Part shown: positions 1-11,659 of the stretch, piece after piece
Layout of the letters: the number at the start of each line of letters is the position of its first letter
Numbering within the stretch: the stretch's first letter is position 1
Source: Caprella mutica
Lineage: Eukaryota; Arthropoda; Malacostraca; Amphipoda; Caprellidae
Length of the DNA stretch: 64,000 nucleotides
Assembly: GCA_947561585.1 (NCBI GenBank)
Contig: CANNZV010001133.1
Location: 168,882-232,881, forward strand
Direction: 5' to 3'
Program-made: the position numbers and the translations under genes
Notes under the pieces: model-generated
What the model saw: the letters and a program-made list of their open reading frames with translations, nothing else
Databases searched by the model: none
What the model was told of the DNA's origin: nothing

Positions 1-711
1 GACTTGGATAAAAACGGACTCTACTAAACCCGGAGAATTAAGATTTTGCCTTCCTACATACATAATAATTAACTTCTACATGATACTTTAATAAGGTTTA
101 TTTCGTGAATATAAAGGCCATTCAGAAGAAATACACGAAATCCTCTTTTCAAACCAGAAGTCTAGAGTGTCTATACCGTGACATGGAAGATCTGCCTCGT
201 ACCACTAATGCAATTAAAGGCTGGCACTGATCAATGTGAAGCAATACTCAATATCGTCACTCTACTGAGTTCAAATTAAATGTATAATAATAAAATAAGG
301 TCAAGATAACTTTGGAAATAGATTTAGAGGAATGAATACTAAACATGTAAAGCTCGCACCCCGATACACATATATTAATGTACGATTTCATAATAAATCA
401 AATGAAAGTATTAACGCACGCTCGGCATTAGGGGCTAAAGGGCTTTGAAAGCACGCAGAACATTCTTGAGATTGTTCAAATCGGCACATTGCGCGGAAGT
501 ATGCATTGCTATTGTATACAGAAGTAAAATCTTAATACTCGGGATGTATCCCAGTAGGTTTTTACCAGATTCTACTTTATTTAACACTGGTATTGTAATA
601 ACAAATTGACACTTCTTTATTGTATCTGCTGTCACATTTTCTATGGGCTAGATTGTCATGGTCTCAAATATCTAGGGGCCCAATTGTCTTGGACCCGACT
701 GTCGGGTAACA

Positions 712-868
712 TTTGTTGGTATACTCTCTTTAATGACGTAGATATGATGGTGAGGGGGTATGTTCCTTGATATACTCACTTTAATGAGATACAGATGATG
801 AGAATTGGGGTATTTTCCTTGATATACTCACTTTAATGACGTAAATAGTTGGAGGTATGTTGGTTGAT
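712..868. repeat. Three-copy imperfect tandem repeat, about 54 bp
   Basis: The phrase TATACTCACTTTAATGA (first copy TATACTCTCTTTAATGA) recurs at about 720, 771 and 823. Each copy is followed by a similar G-rich tract and a GTATGTT or GTATTTT word. The copies have diverged in length and sequence. No coding potential is visible. Confidence 0.7.
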
Positions 869-1736
869 CCGGAATCCAGGGAAATCCTCTCTTCGTCGGT
901 GTCAGATCCCATAGCTCTAATATTATCCGTTTATAATATTATAAATATTGAATCATAATGACTAACAAAATTGAAATTATCTGTGCTAACTTTAATTTCA
1001 AAATTAGAGATCAATATAATCATCACAGCAACCTTTTCATGTCCGTTTATTTTGTTTATATCATTTTTTTATAAACAGGACCATATGCCAAGCTTTAAAT
1101 ATCTTCTATGTCATATATACATACGTGTATATCACCATATATGATAGTTATATTGAGTGTATATTACTATAATTGTTATATTATGTACATAATTAAAACT
1201 CGTTTTGTAGTAATCCTTTTTTATTTTAATAGTATTGATTTACTCATGTATACGTAAGTATTTTTTCCTTAAAGGCCCCCTTCAATTATTTTCTTATTGC
1301 TTGCACATATGTATTTGTTGCATGTATTTGATCTTATGCATTTTTTAAGATTCTTATAATCAAACCTCTAGAAAACCTGTTTTACTTCCGTCTTGCTAAT
1401 CTACAGTCCGAAGAAAAAGAATAGACACCGTTTATTTTGAATATCAGTTAGGTAGGTACCTATAATCAATTTAATGTTATATATTCTTGTAAAGGTATAA
1501 AATTGGAGAAAATATAAACTTAAGACGTTTCCTGCGATTGCCAGATGCACAATAATGCTCCCACCGCGATTCCATACAATATGCCTTATTTCCAGAGCCT
1601 GTATAGCTGTCGTCATGAGAAATTCTGTTATGCTCTTTATCATATGGTTGATTGATACATAGTACAACAAAAAGGTGACCATCTGTAGGTCTCTTTGCAT
1701 ATGATTTTTTAATTAATTAATGTATAAAAAAGACTA

Positions 1737-1799
1737 GGGACCCACCGGTGGGTCCCTTCGCAGCACAGGATAAGTCAAGGGGACTCACCGGTGGGTCCC
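1737..1799. repeat. Duplicated perfect/near-perfect palindrome
   Basis: Positions 1737-1756 read GGGACCCACCGGTGGGTCCC, a perfect 20-bp palindrome. A near copy with one arm altered (GGGACTCACCGGTGGGTCCC) lies at about 1780-1799. Both are GC-rich islands in AT-rich surroundings. They could be remnants of a foldback element's arms; their function is unknown. Confidence 0.7.
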
Positions 1800-2400
1800 T
1801 TCACAGGTAAAATTTAAAACTTAAATAAATCGGGGAAATGTATCATTTGTTTACAAAATTCAAATCAAAACAAAGAGTGTGCACTCTTTTTTTTTCAGCT
1901 TCAGATATAGTGTTTTTTAGAATAACAATTGTTGCACACAAAATATTGAAAACTTTAAAAGCATGTAAAAAATATGTAATAAACCTAATTGTATGCAGTT
2001 TACAGAATAACTATCTTAGACCTTAGTTCTATAATTTTATTAGGTAATAAACTTATTTCTTCCCGGAGCCTGGAGGGGACCTTCAATAAATCAAATAAAG
2101 ATAATTTTATTTTTATAAAAACAAAAAACATTATGACAAAGACCTTTCATAATCCGTCTGAAATCATTCCTTTCCAAACATTGCCCATTGAATATAACAT
2201 TTGTATAGTTTTTAAAAGTTTGATATTAAAACAATATCGTGTGATTCTCGTTGCCTGAAGTGAATTGTCTTGGCAGACACCCCTAATTTTTTTGATGGTC
2301 GCTACGCTTTATGAACAAAATGAAAGGTATATGTACACGAATAAAATAGGATAAACTTTGGTCAATGGTTTGGACAATAGTCTATCAAAATCGTCTTGTT

Positions 2401-2722
2401 ATGTCTGACAGACTGCCCTGTGTACTCAACAGAATGTCTGGTAGACTGCACTCAAAAGAATGTCGGACAGACTGCTGCACTCTGCACTCGACAGAATATC
2501 TGACAGGCTCCACTGTATGCTCACTGTTCAACAGAATGGCTGTCAGACTGCACTCTGCACTCACTGTTCAACAGAATGTCTGACAGACTGCACTCTGCAC
2601 TCACTGTTCAACAGAATGTCTGACAGACTGCACTCTGCACTCACTGTTCAACAGAATGTCTGTCAGACTGCACTCTGCACTCACTGTTCAACAGAATGTC
2701 TGACAGACTGCACTCTGCATCT
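2401..2722. repeat. 40-bp minisatellite
   Basis: From about 2521 to 2720 a 40-bp unit repeats almost perfectly about five times. Its blocks are ACAGAATGTC, TGACAGACTG, CACTCTGCAC and TCACTGTTCA. Degenerate copies extend left to about 2401. Open frames run through it only because 40 bp is not a multiple of three and the unit lacks stops in some frames. I see no gene. Confidence 0.9.
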
Positions 2723-3394
2723 AAATGCACTGGCAGTCGGCACTAGCCCAAGAAAGTTAGGTACAGAAATAACTCGTTACACGTATAGGTACCTATTTAT
2801 GTAACCGTTTAGAAATGTATTACATATTTATGTAAAAAGGACAATTGGTAAACCTAGGCCAGAAGTTTGGGTTTCACAGGTAATCATGTAGTAATTATTA
2901 TAACAATTAAATCTTTTTCTTGGACCATTTTATGATTTTACGATAGATTCCATGTATTATCATTTCATAGTGAAGTCTTACGTATATATAATGAGGGAAA
3001 CAGGATTGGAAGGAAATATCAAATTTACTGTTATTTTGGTCTGAAAGTTTGCACTCTTGATATTTTTGCTACATTTTACCATATTGACTACCATTGACAA
3101 AATATCGAGTTTATGCTATGTGAATGCGTTCATAAATGTACATTGAATTGTGTTTATGAAATGTTTGTATGTATTTGCTTACAAGTTTATAGATTTTTAT
3201 TTTATCATTAATTAATCATTATTAATACGATAGCGTGTGTGTTAATGTATGTCACTTACTTGTATGGTGATAATATCCAATGGATGAAATGAACTGTTGT
3301 CACCTACATAGTTGAATAATTTATTACATGGAATTTACTCTTCATAATTAAACTGTTTCACCGACAGACACGTTGTTTTTTGTTGATTAGACCA
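2723..3394. other. AT-rich stretch, nothing recognised
   Basis: I see no coding exon, inverted repeat or tandem array between the minisatellite and the 1.4-kb dispersed repeat. Confidence 0.5.
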
Positions 3395-4865
3395 AGACCA
3401 AAATCCCTATAAACAACGGCTATCGATTCGTAATCTTCTTATGTCGAATTCAAAGCTGGGACAGCGGATATCTAAATTTATTAATTAATTTTGATCGAAT
3501 CAATACATGAAAAAAAAACCTGAAATCGACATCATAATCTCCTTCTATTTTAGATGTCGAATCAATATATAATCTAATACATCGAAAAATAGTAACGAAA
3601 TCGATAGATAGATATTTTTCTATGAAAACGATGCATAAATCTAGATATAAAAACGATGTGTATTCGATGCGTGTAAAAAGTTATAGAAAAGCTGTTATGA
3701 GTCTCATATTTTCTGTCGTCTGTTTTAGTCTTATAAAATTACAGTGAAACTACTTAGTTATTAAATATTTGTTTCTTCATTACTCAGAGCCACTTCATAG
3801 CTCAGGGACACTGATTGTTTTCTATGATTAAAATCTTGGAGAGAATTACGGTCTTTGAGTGAGAACTAGGACGGAATTTATGACGTATATCGTTTTTATA
3901 ATTGAAACAAATTTGAAAATACTTCATAACTCCGCAGTGCATTTCATAACTCAGGTCCTTCATTAATCGAGTGAACTAATTACTCACCTATATATACTGA
4001 GTGAGAGTTAATATATGGTCAAATTTTAATTAGTTCATTGAAATTTCATCACAGAGCTTTCATCTTTATTTAGCTAAGTCGTGGCCTCAAAACATTTTCT
4101 TCAATTTGAAATCATAGAGAATGATATTTTTAAGGAGTTACAATTTTATAAAAATTTGACCATCTTATTATGTACAATTTGTAATAAGAATATGTTGTGA
4201 TTTTGGTTATAAAAACAGTGTTTGTCTATATAGTAATATTCACTTAAAAAGATCCCAAATTATCTCCAAGTTGTTTATAAAATCAAAATTTGTTTTTCGA
4301 TAAGTTGCATCCACGGTGGCAGAGTGCTAAGGTACATGTACCTGACCGCATGATACCTGGATGCAGGTTCGATACCCGGACACAGGTTCGGTACCCGGAC
4401 ACATCACTTTATTTATTCCCATTTTTTTAATATGTATTGTATAACATTATATAACATCAATTAAATTGATATGTACTTAACTTAAGTAAATTATATGCAA
4501 TAAAGTAAAAGATTCAATTTTTTTTATTTGCTTATTGGATATCGAGATCGAGTGGATATCGTTTCGAAGCATATTAGATATATAATCGGGCGTCGGTTCG
4601 ATACTGATTCCCTATGGTAGTAGCGAAGATTTGCTTCTTTTTATTAACGTCTATTCGACGCATAATTTGTGACTCTTCATCTCGAAATACACGTATTGTC
4701 GATGCTGTCTAGTGGTGCATGGCATCTTCGAATCGAAGCCAAAACGATGTCAGATAGCGGATTCTAGCTCTATTTTCGAATTCATTTCGAGAAAAGTCTT
4801 GTATCCTTTGGTGTCATTTCGATGCCGCATTGTTTACTGGGAACCTATTTGTTTATTTCCAAATT
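3395..4865 (+). repeat. 1.4-kb dispersed repeat, copy A (diverged 3' part)
   Basis: The sequence from about 3403 is nearly collinear with 38041-39418 (copy C), and part of it with 11160-13320 (copy B). Shared blocks include GTCGAATTCAAAGCTGGGAC, the TACTGAGTGAGAGTTAATAT block and the GATATCGTTTCGAAGC block. The 3' end here reads TGTTTACTGGGAA, and copies B and C have TGTTTGCTGGG at the same place. The element encodes no protein I recognise. A tRNA-like segment lies inside it (separate entry). Copy A differs most from the others after about 4590. Confidence 0.8.
4317..4396 (+). ncRNA. tRNA-like (Pol III promoter-like) segment inside repeat copy A
   Basis: TGGCAGAGTGCTAAGG at 4317-4332 resembles a tRNA A box. 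GGTTCGATACC at 4366-4376 resembles a B box and is repeated as GGTTCGGTACC at 4385-4395. The spacing suits a tRNA-derived SINE head or an old tRNA insertion. Copies B (about 11512) and C (about 38938) keep the A-box part but have a weaker B box. I cannot pair a convincing acceptor stem, so I do not call this a functional tRNA. Confidence 0.45.
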
Positions 4866-5086
4866 CCGAGGAATTTCCACGAGGTCCAGCTAGTTAATTA
4901 TTATTATGACAGGTACCTACTAGTTATCAATTAAGCAATTAACGAATGCATTGTAATTATATGACTATTCATCTATTCACTTCTGCTATCAAGTAATAAT
5001 ATTTTTTTCTTCTCTTTGTTAAGAAGGATATCTTAGTACCAAAAAATGACTAACGTATGTACTGCAAAATAACCGAAGGATGATAG

Positions 5087-6205
5087 GGGAAAACCTGGAG
5101 CATTCGGACAGAGGGATAGTTCGGAAAACTCGTTTAAACATGGTTATAATTGTTGGAACTACCTCTTCTTGCAACTGAATGTGTGCGAGGTGTTACCCGT
5201 CAGCTATTTGAAAGATCCAGTGCGGAGATGCAGTGTCTCGCCCCCGAGGTGTAATTTACTGTTTTCTTCAATATTGATGTAATTTTTCGTGATTCAATTG
5301 GATCGTGTGTGGACTATATGAATATGAAACTGATTCTAAATCTAAAAGATATGAATTATATCAATATTTTATGTTAAGTTTGAAGTGTTAAAAAAATAAT
5401 ACAAATGAAATTAGAAAAATGGTGATGTTTTTAATTTTGAAGTGTCATTTGGGATGGTTCGGACACTTCTGTTTAGGAAGGTTCGGACGGTATCCGAACC
5501 TTCCCTCTGTATCTGATTCAGTCCACAATTACAATTTATTGAAGTAATTCTTATTAAAAAGGAAATTCTGAACTGTTTTATTGGCATAGCATTCGTTCAT
5601 AAGATTAGTTGCAACTTTTAATATTAGTGTCTTTATTTGACAGTTTGGCGATCGTATTCATGTTTTTTCATTATAAAAGGAAAACTGATAGAGTCCGTAA
5701 TAAAGAAGGTATTCAAAAAAACATTTGATGAATTACAAAAAGGTTTATCTGTCAGAAAAGCTGCTGAAATTGGATGTGTAACACGATCTAAACTTATGGA
5801 CTATACTTTAAACATTCGATGAAATATTTAAGATGTAATTTACTAATTTTGGTGAATTCCAAGGAAAAGGAAATAGTTATACCCAAAGTAAAAGGATATA
5901 GTTATACCATTTGTTTTTGATATTTAGATATTGAATATAAGGATAATTTCACAGTGATTAGTCATGGGCTATCTATATTTTGTTGGAGAAAATGTTCAGT
6001 CATGACAATAATATTATTATGATAAAATTTCAAATACTATGAATTATTACTGTGGATAACGAGTCATTATGGTTTATTTCAATTAAATTAGTAGATCCGA
6101 ATTCAATCCTATCGTTTAATTACCCAAATTTTCCAATTTTTATGGTGTCCGAATCATCCTCCCAGCTTGTCCGAAGTCTCCCTCTAGGAAGGAGCATTCG
6201 GACAC
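5087..6205 (+). mobile_element. Decayed pogo-like DNA transposon
   Basis: The region is marked by repeats of the word TTCGGACA or its complement TGTCCGAA near 5108, 5456, 5480, 6147, 6168 and 6191. GGAGCATTCGGACA occurs near both edges. It encloses a helix-turn-helix remnant at about 5677-5820 that reads LQKGLSVRKAAEIGCVTRSK. This is typical of the psq-type N-terminal DNA-binding domain of pogo-family transposases. No catalytic domain survives. The exact ends are not resolved: the left edge resembles TAGGGGAAAACC, and the right end may be lost. Confidence 0.5.
5677..5823 (+). pseudogene. psq-type helix-turn-helix remnant of a pogo transposase
   Basis: The open stretch encodes a basic helix followed by SVRKAAEIGCVTRSKL. 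This matches the pattern of a psq HTH (S-x-R-x-A-A-x-x-x-G-V-x-x-S-x-L) and is analogous to the KLSANMASQKYGIPRSTL segment of the transposase at 63.3 kb. It stops at 5821 soon after the HTH. No CENP-B-like HTH or DDE domain follows in any frame that I could see. Confidence 0.55.
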
Positions 6206-6683
6206 TTGAACCGCTCTTGCATTTTGTCTTATAACTTTCGAATGAAGTTTTAAACTGTAAATCAGTCTTAATCACTGAGTATATATAGGTATGGAGGTAG
6301 CATATGCCTTGCAAGGAAAAGTGATGCCAAAAAGTGGCGCTATGGGCGTGTCTTCCCCCAATGCACCCCTGCCTCTCGGTGCAATGGGGTTGTATGCTCC
6401 TCCTACAATGCTCAGTGCTAACCGAGTAACAGTCGAGTGAGGTTAAGTTGTTCTGTAATGCTTGTAGCTTTCATAATTTTGATAACAAATTATTTACCAA
6501 TAGTGATGGTATTTTATTTATGAAAACATATTGTTGCAATTGGTGAGAATTATCAATTATGAAGACATTATTTTTTATAGTTGGCTTCTCATTCAATTTT
6601 ATTATATTTATATTAAAAGGTGAATTAAAAAAATATATATCAGAATTGTTTTAATCACAACTCATTTTTAACACTACTTTTTG

Positions 6684-7416
6684 GTCTAGACCAGGGGTGG
6701 GCACACAATGTGTTTTTCAGTGCTGAAAGATGGAATTTCAGTGCCAATTTTCTTTACGTTTTCTAAATTGCTGGGATACTGAGTAATTATATGATGAGGT
6801 GGTATATTTAATTGAAGTACGAACATGTATAACGGTAAATATTTTGCGCGTAAATATTGGTAGTAGATTTATCATTTGCATTAAAAAGAATTAATAAATG
6901 ATATATAAAAAATTTTCTTCATGTGAAAATATCACAATAAAAACAAAAATAAGCTATCTTGCATAAGTAATAATAAATAACTCATAAATTCACAGGATAA
7001 ATTACCTACCTAACTTATTAAAAATAGTAATTAAAAATGATTGCATAAATATTTACTACAGTGTTTGAATGTCCCAAGACAAGCGTATGAAAGATGTAAA
7101 TTTAACTGATCTTGATAAAAAGAGACAGAGGTAAATAAATTAAACACCGTCACTATTGTAACAATAAACAAAATATTCCTTATTAAGGGATAAAATTTAC
7201 TATCAAAGTATCAAGGTCATTCATTACAAATATACTGTTCTTCAATTAGTTGACCATGCACTTCTATATTATCCTTTTAATTTATAGAGCAGTCAGGGCT
7301 AAAATTCTTAATTTTCTTTGGAAAAAAATAAAGCACCATTTCCCGGGTGGGCAGTGGTGCCGTTTTGAGTGCCAAAATAGCACTGAGTGCTGCATTTGCC
7401 CACCCCTGGTCTAGAC
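6684..7416. mobile_element. hAT-type MITE, 717 bp, with 8-bp TSD
   Basis: The element runs 6692-7408. It starts CAGGGGTGGGCAC and ends TTTGCCCACCCCTG, so the terminal inverted repeat is CAGGGGTGGGCA. It is flanked on both sides by the identical 8-mer GTCTAGAC (6684-6691 and 7409-7416), itself a palindrome. An 8-bp target duplication is the hAT signature. A subterminal CAGTGCTG-like word near each end suggests a transposase-binding motif. No transposase frame is present, so it is non-autonomous. Confidence 0.9.
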
Positions 7417-7439
7417 TCTAGAGGATAATGCTAATGTAG

Positions 7440-7760
7440 GCTTGCATGCTTCATTTACTATCTCTTCTCATTTTCCTCTTAGTGTTTTTACAAGGTAGGA
7501 ATTTAGGTTTCATTAACTTAACATCAACTCTTCATTTTTCTCTTCCATCTGTCAGTTCCATTTTTCGCAACCACATTCTTTTTAATTAAGTAACTGATTT
7601 TCCTCATACCTGAGCTTGGCCAACGATTCGTGGTAAATAAATTTGTACATAGAGCCACTTTCCTTTCTGACTGCCTCTTCGAGTCCCTTGTATCTAACTT
7701 CTTTTTGATGTTAGCGATATAGTTTTTGGATCCCCGAAACAGATTTCAATTCTTTGAGTC
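7440..7760 (+). repeat. Dispersed ~500-bp repeat family 2, partial copy
   Basis: This shares with 10.3, 24.2, 26.4, 31.5, 39.4, 52.1 and 53.1 kb the ordered blocks GAGCCACTTTCCTTTCTGAC, CGAGTCCCTTGTAT, the AGCGATAT block and a final CCGAAACAGATTTC (family form GGTTCCGAAGCAGACGTT). It is non-coding and SINE- or MITE-like, with no inverted ends recognised. Confidence 0.65.
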
Positions 7761-10309
7761 AAAAGATTTGAGAATAAAAAAGTACAAAGTTACAGATGTG
7801 GTTTTTATCATTATATTATTAAAGTGTAAATGAAAAAATAATATGCTGTATTATAGGGTGGGATATATATAATCCCACCATGCAACTTGTGTTCACGAAT
7901 GATATTTTTATTGTGGTTTACATATATTATCCCATCATGTAACATATGTAACAAAATGGGTAATTTAATTCCATTTCATATATATTGATTGCATTTGTAC
8001 ATAAAATACTTTCATTTTTCATTTACATCAGTTGTATGGTAATTAATACATATATCTTCTCCATGCTGATCAGATGTCAACAAGAGTTATAAATATATTT
8101 ATATTTTGCATTCAATCTAATAGAATGATCAAGTCGTGACGTCACACTAAGTTTCTGGATATCCATACGTGTATGGGCCATTGCTTCTTTTTTCTTAGAA
8201 TGTAATTTAATCTCAAACTTTCGTGCAATAAATTAGTCGAAAATAGTCAGTATAATTGTCTTTATTTTTGAGAAGTATATGCTTTGGCCCATGGATAAAT
8301 TCTTATATTTTTTATGGTTTAATAGTATTTTTTGTTGTGAATGTATTATGATTTGAACATACATTCTCTCTGTTCATCTTGTTATTACTGTAATAAAATT
8401 AAAGTTTTAGTGAGATGTCAAAGCAAAGTTAGTAATCAAATCGTACACTTTTTTATATCATAGAAATTATCTGTATTCGTAAGTAACTATTGAATCTTAA
8501 AAAATAGGGTTTCGAGAAGTGCATGAGGTAGAACGAGTTGTTAAAAGGAGGTGCGTCTAACACGCACGTCATCTCCTTTCCGTGCATTCTGTTAAACTGA
8601 TGTGAGTGGGAGGGGCGCCATTGGTTTAGACCACAGTAAAAATAATATACATAGTAATGACAATAGAGTAGTGATAGTCAAGGTATAAGAACATAATCAG
8701 GTATAGTACCTAGCAGACGACACGAAAATATGACGTCACCACAACAACACATTCCTTGTTTGTGACCGAGCGTCTCATAATTCCTCGTATTTGCATGTTA
8801 ATATCGAGAAGTTTAAAGTCATTTTATAAGGGTTTCGTGTAAAAGAAAAGCGAAAATGGCGATTGAACCTCAAAGTTGAATATATAGATATAATTCAGGT
8901 GTGTTTTAATTGTTCATTTCTTTTACTTATCTATAAAAAATAGGGTCTTGAACATATGCTACCTGGCAGCCTAAACTAGTGCTAGTTAACTGCTAAATTG
9001 TAGTTCCAATGAATAACAAATAAGGAAAAAAATAATGGGAATACAATTTAACCAATGCCTAGTTAGTAATTGATAAGAAAAAATTCAATTTAGAAGTGAT
9101 TAAGTTTAAGTAGGTTTTTCCATGTTTCAAAGTGTGGTCAGAGTCGCCATTTTGAGTCATCCGGTGGTCACGTCAAACTATAGATTCAATCAGCTGATTA
9201 CCATACCCTATGTTACTGTATCCTGGTGATAGTTTTCGTTTTAGAGTGTTGCTGTGATGACGTCACGTACACTAAACGTTTCGATTGTCACTACATATTC
9301 TATATACTGGGGTTAAGACCATGGCGCCACTTTATCACTTGTGCCTTTACTATGCTACCTCCATCTTTATATACACTCACTGGTCTTAATAAAATTGAAG
9401 TAAAATGAGTTATCTAAATACATAAATATTTATATAGTTCAATTCGAATTAGTTTACGAATTATTCATTTTCCCCCAAAAGTGTCCGAATGCTTTCGGTT
9501 CTCCCACAGTACAGAGAATATATAGTATCCCAGAGCTATAGGGGGGATATTATGCGTGTCCCGGTAGGCTGTGACGTCACATGTCAACAATGGTGCGTAC
9601 GTTTGTACGTACAGTACAAACACAAAAGATGGCTGCAACACACCCAACTTTTGTTAAATAACGTTTTCGGTGATATTTTTTTTAATTCCCCATTACCGCC
9701 CAACAAACATATGAATGTCGATTCGATGCCGTTTGCTGTCGAATTCGTAGCGCTAACGGTGGGTATCGACTTAGCAACCATTTCGACTCATAGTACGTAG
9801 ATATCGGAATGTCTGTTTCTAAATGATATCTGAATTTACACTTCGAGTAGAAACGCGAAAACCGATACATGGTTTTAACAGCATCATCTTGACGTCGGCG
9901 TGTCTGTTTCCAAACGATATCTGAATTTATACTTCGACCAGAAGTGCGAAAACAGATACGTAGTTTTAAAAAAATCGTTTCAAATTTGGAAATTCATTTT
10001 CTTATCTTCCTGTTCTAAAATACGTGAAGAAATGTAGGAATTATTTCCATTCAATTGAATTGTACCTTTCTATATAACATACATAGTGCTCCCTTTAAAC
10101 TATACCCAATAATTAATATACTTATAGGGGACTAACGACACTACGGCAGTTGTAAAGGTATACGATTGAGCATTGACACGCTAGTGCGATTGTGAACTGT
10201 ATCAACGAAAATTAAGCAATACTAGAACATCGGATGTTGAACAGTGTTCCTCCAGTACCGTGAGAACGAAATGGTGATGAATCTATTTTAAACTGCTTAT
10301 TATAAATAA
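7761..10309. other. Gene-free stretch with several TGACGTCA palindromes
   Basis: I find no exon with family similarity. TGACGTCA octamers occur at 8137, 8731, 9258 and 9572. There is a direct repeat at 9.8-9.97 kb (separate entry). Short frames at 9.23-9.87 kb overlap on both strands and have no recognisable domain. Confidence 0.5.
9793..9972. repeat. Two-copy direct repeat, about 97 bp
   Basis: The block from ATGTCTGTTTCTAAATGATA to ACCGATACATGGTTTTAA is repeated from about 9900 as GTGTCTGTTTCCAAACGATA to ACAGATACGTAGTTTTAA. About 15% of positions differ. No coding function is evident. Confidence 0.7.
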
Positions 10310-10690
10310 GCCCTGAGGGGTTCCTGAAGCTGTCTTTGGTGAATAGAAGAGAAGGGGGTAGCGTGCTTTGGGTCCCAAACTGTTGTAATTTGGATTATGT
10401 ATTGTCTATTTTATGTTTACCATGTTTCAACTCTCCATGCAATTTTAGAGGATAGCGCTAGGGTTATGCTCTACAATTACGAGGTCTTAGATTTTGCGTT
10501 AGGTAAGCTCGTAGGCTTCATTTACTATTACCTCTTCACTTCTCCCTTCCATCCTTGAGTGCAGCCACCGGTGCTTGTGATCATTTTTCCTTTCTGACTG
10601 CTTCTTCCAGTCCCTTGTATTTCATTTCCTTTTGACGTCAGCGACATGGATTTTGGTTCCGAAGCAGACGTTAAACATCTACTAAACGTA
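10310..10690 (+). repeat. Dispersed repeat family 2, near-complete copy
   Basis: It starts at the CCTGAGGGGTTCCTGAAGC block and ends GGTTCCGAAGCAGACGTT. It includes AGTGCAGCCACCGGTGCTTG and TTTGACGTCAGCGACATGG. The order matches the longer copy at 52.05-52.55 kb. Confidence 0.75.
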
Positions 10691-11160
10691 AATAATTAAT
10701 AGTTGATGGGCTATTTAACATGTTCCATTTTAGAGTAAATTCTGTGTTATCGGACGGTTCCACATTTTCGAATATGTAAGAAATAAATATAATAATTATC
10801 ATTATTAAACTCTTACTTAAATTGGTATCCATGATACCAGTACGTAAAATATTCACCTAGTGCCTAAAGCTGCAAATGAGACGATTAAAATTCAGTGATT
10901 CACATTATAGTTAATAAACTTAAAGTGGTAATCGGACTCAATAAATCTATATAATAATCATTATTTAACTTTTATTTCAATTGGTATCATACCTTCAGCT
11001 ATTATGTTACTAATTAAATAGTAATTAAATAATGATTATTATATTTTCCTTTGTCACGTGTTCGAAAATATAGACCCTATTAATAACTTGGAACATATAC
11101 CCTATTGCTAAAAATATTTCACAGAGCACAAAATTCCTGTTTGTTCAATGTAACACAATT
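10691..11160. repeat. AT-rich direct/inverted repeats
   Basis: A block around ATTATCATTATTAAACTCTT (10795) followed by AATTGGTATC recurs around 10955 as AATCATTATTTAACTTTTAT plus CAATTGGTATC. An inverted AATAATGATTATTATA follows at about 11027. This is probably a degenerate foldback MITE; I did not resolve its boundaries. Confidence 0.4.
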
Positions 11161-11659
11161 ATATAAGTCAAAATATCAGACTAATTACTCAACTATTATG
11201 ACCTATATTTACTGAGTGAGAGTTAATCTATGGTCAAATTTTAATTAATGCATTCATTAATTTGAACTTTCATCTGTATTCTAAGTCGTAGCCTCAAAAC
11301 ATTTTCTTTAATTTGAACTCATAGAGATCGAAATTTTTAAGGAGTTACAATTATATGAAAATTTGACCAACACATTACTATTTGTAATAACAATAAGTTG
11401 TGATTTTGGTTATAAAAGCGGTGCTTGCCTGTATTGTTTTATTCACTTTAAAATTTCTTTAAGTATCTCCGGGTCATTTAATATGAATTTTTTTTTTATA
11501 ATCAAATGCATCCACGGTGGCAAAGTGACAGAGCTACAGGCACGACGACGGTTGGACCCACGAACGATTCCCGGACACGTCACTTCATTTCTTCCCATTT
11601 AATTTATTTATAACACTATGTAACATTTATCAAATTGATATGCATCTAAACGTACAGTA

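Larger units (their letters stand above)
1..2400. other. Gene-free AT-rich stretch
   Basis: I find no coding exon here. The short open frames on both strands show no family motif and no flanking splice signals that connect them. The stretch contains a three-copy tandem repeat near 0.7 kb and a duplicated ACCGGT-centred palindrome near 1.75 kb, both listed separately. Confidence 0.6.

Noticed and set aside
1401..1700. 99-codon minus-strand open frame
   Set aside because: AT-rich, no recognisable domain, no supporting exon structure.
2365..2804. Two long overlapping open frames rich in Cys/Ser/Thr
   Set aside because: They lie in a 40-bp minisatellite; the peptide repeats only reflect the DNA repeat, and no splice or start context supports a gene.
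4317..4396. A functional tRNA gene
   Set aside because: A and B boxes are visible but I could not pair an acceptor stem or identify an anticodon arm; the related copies are eroded.
9489..9870. Four overlapping short open frames on both strands
   Set aside because: No motif or splice context, and the right-hand part is a two-copy direct repeat.
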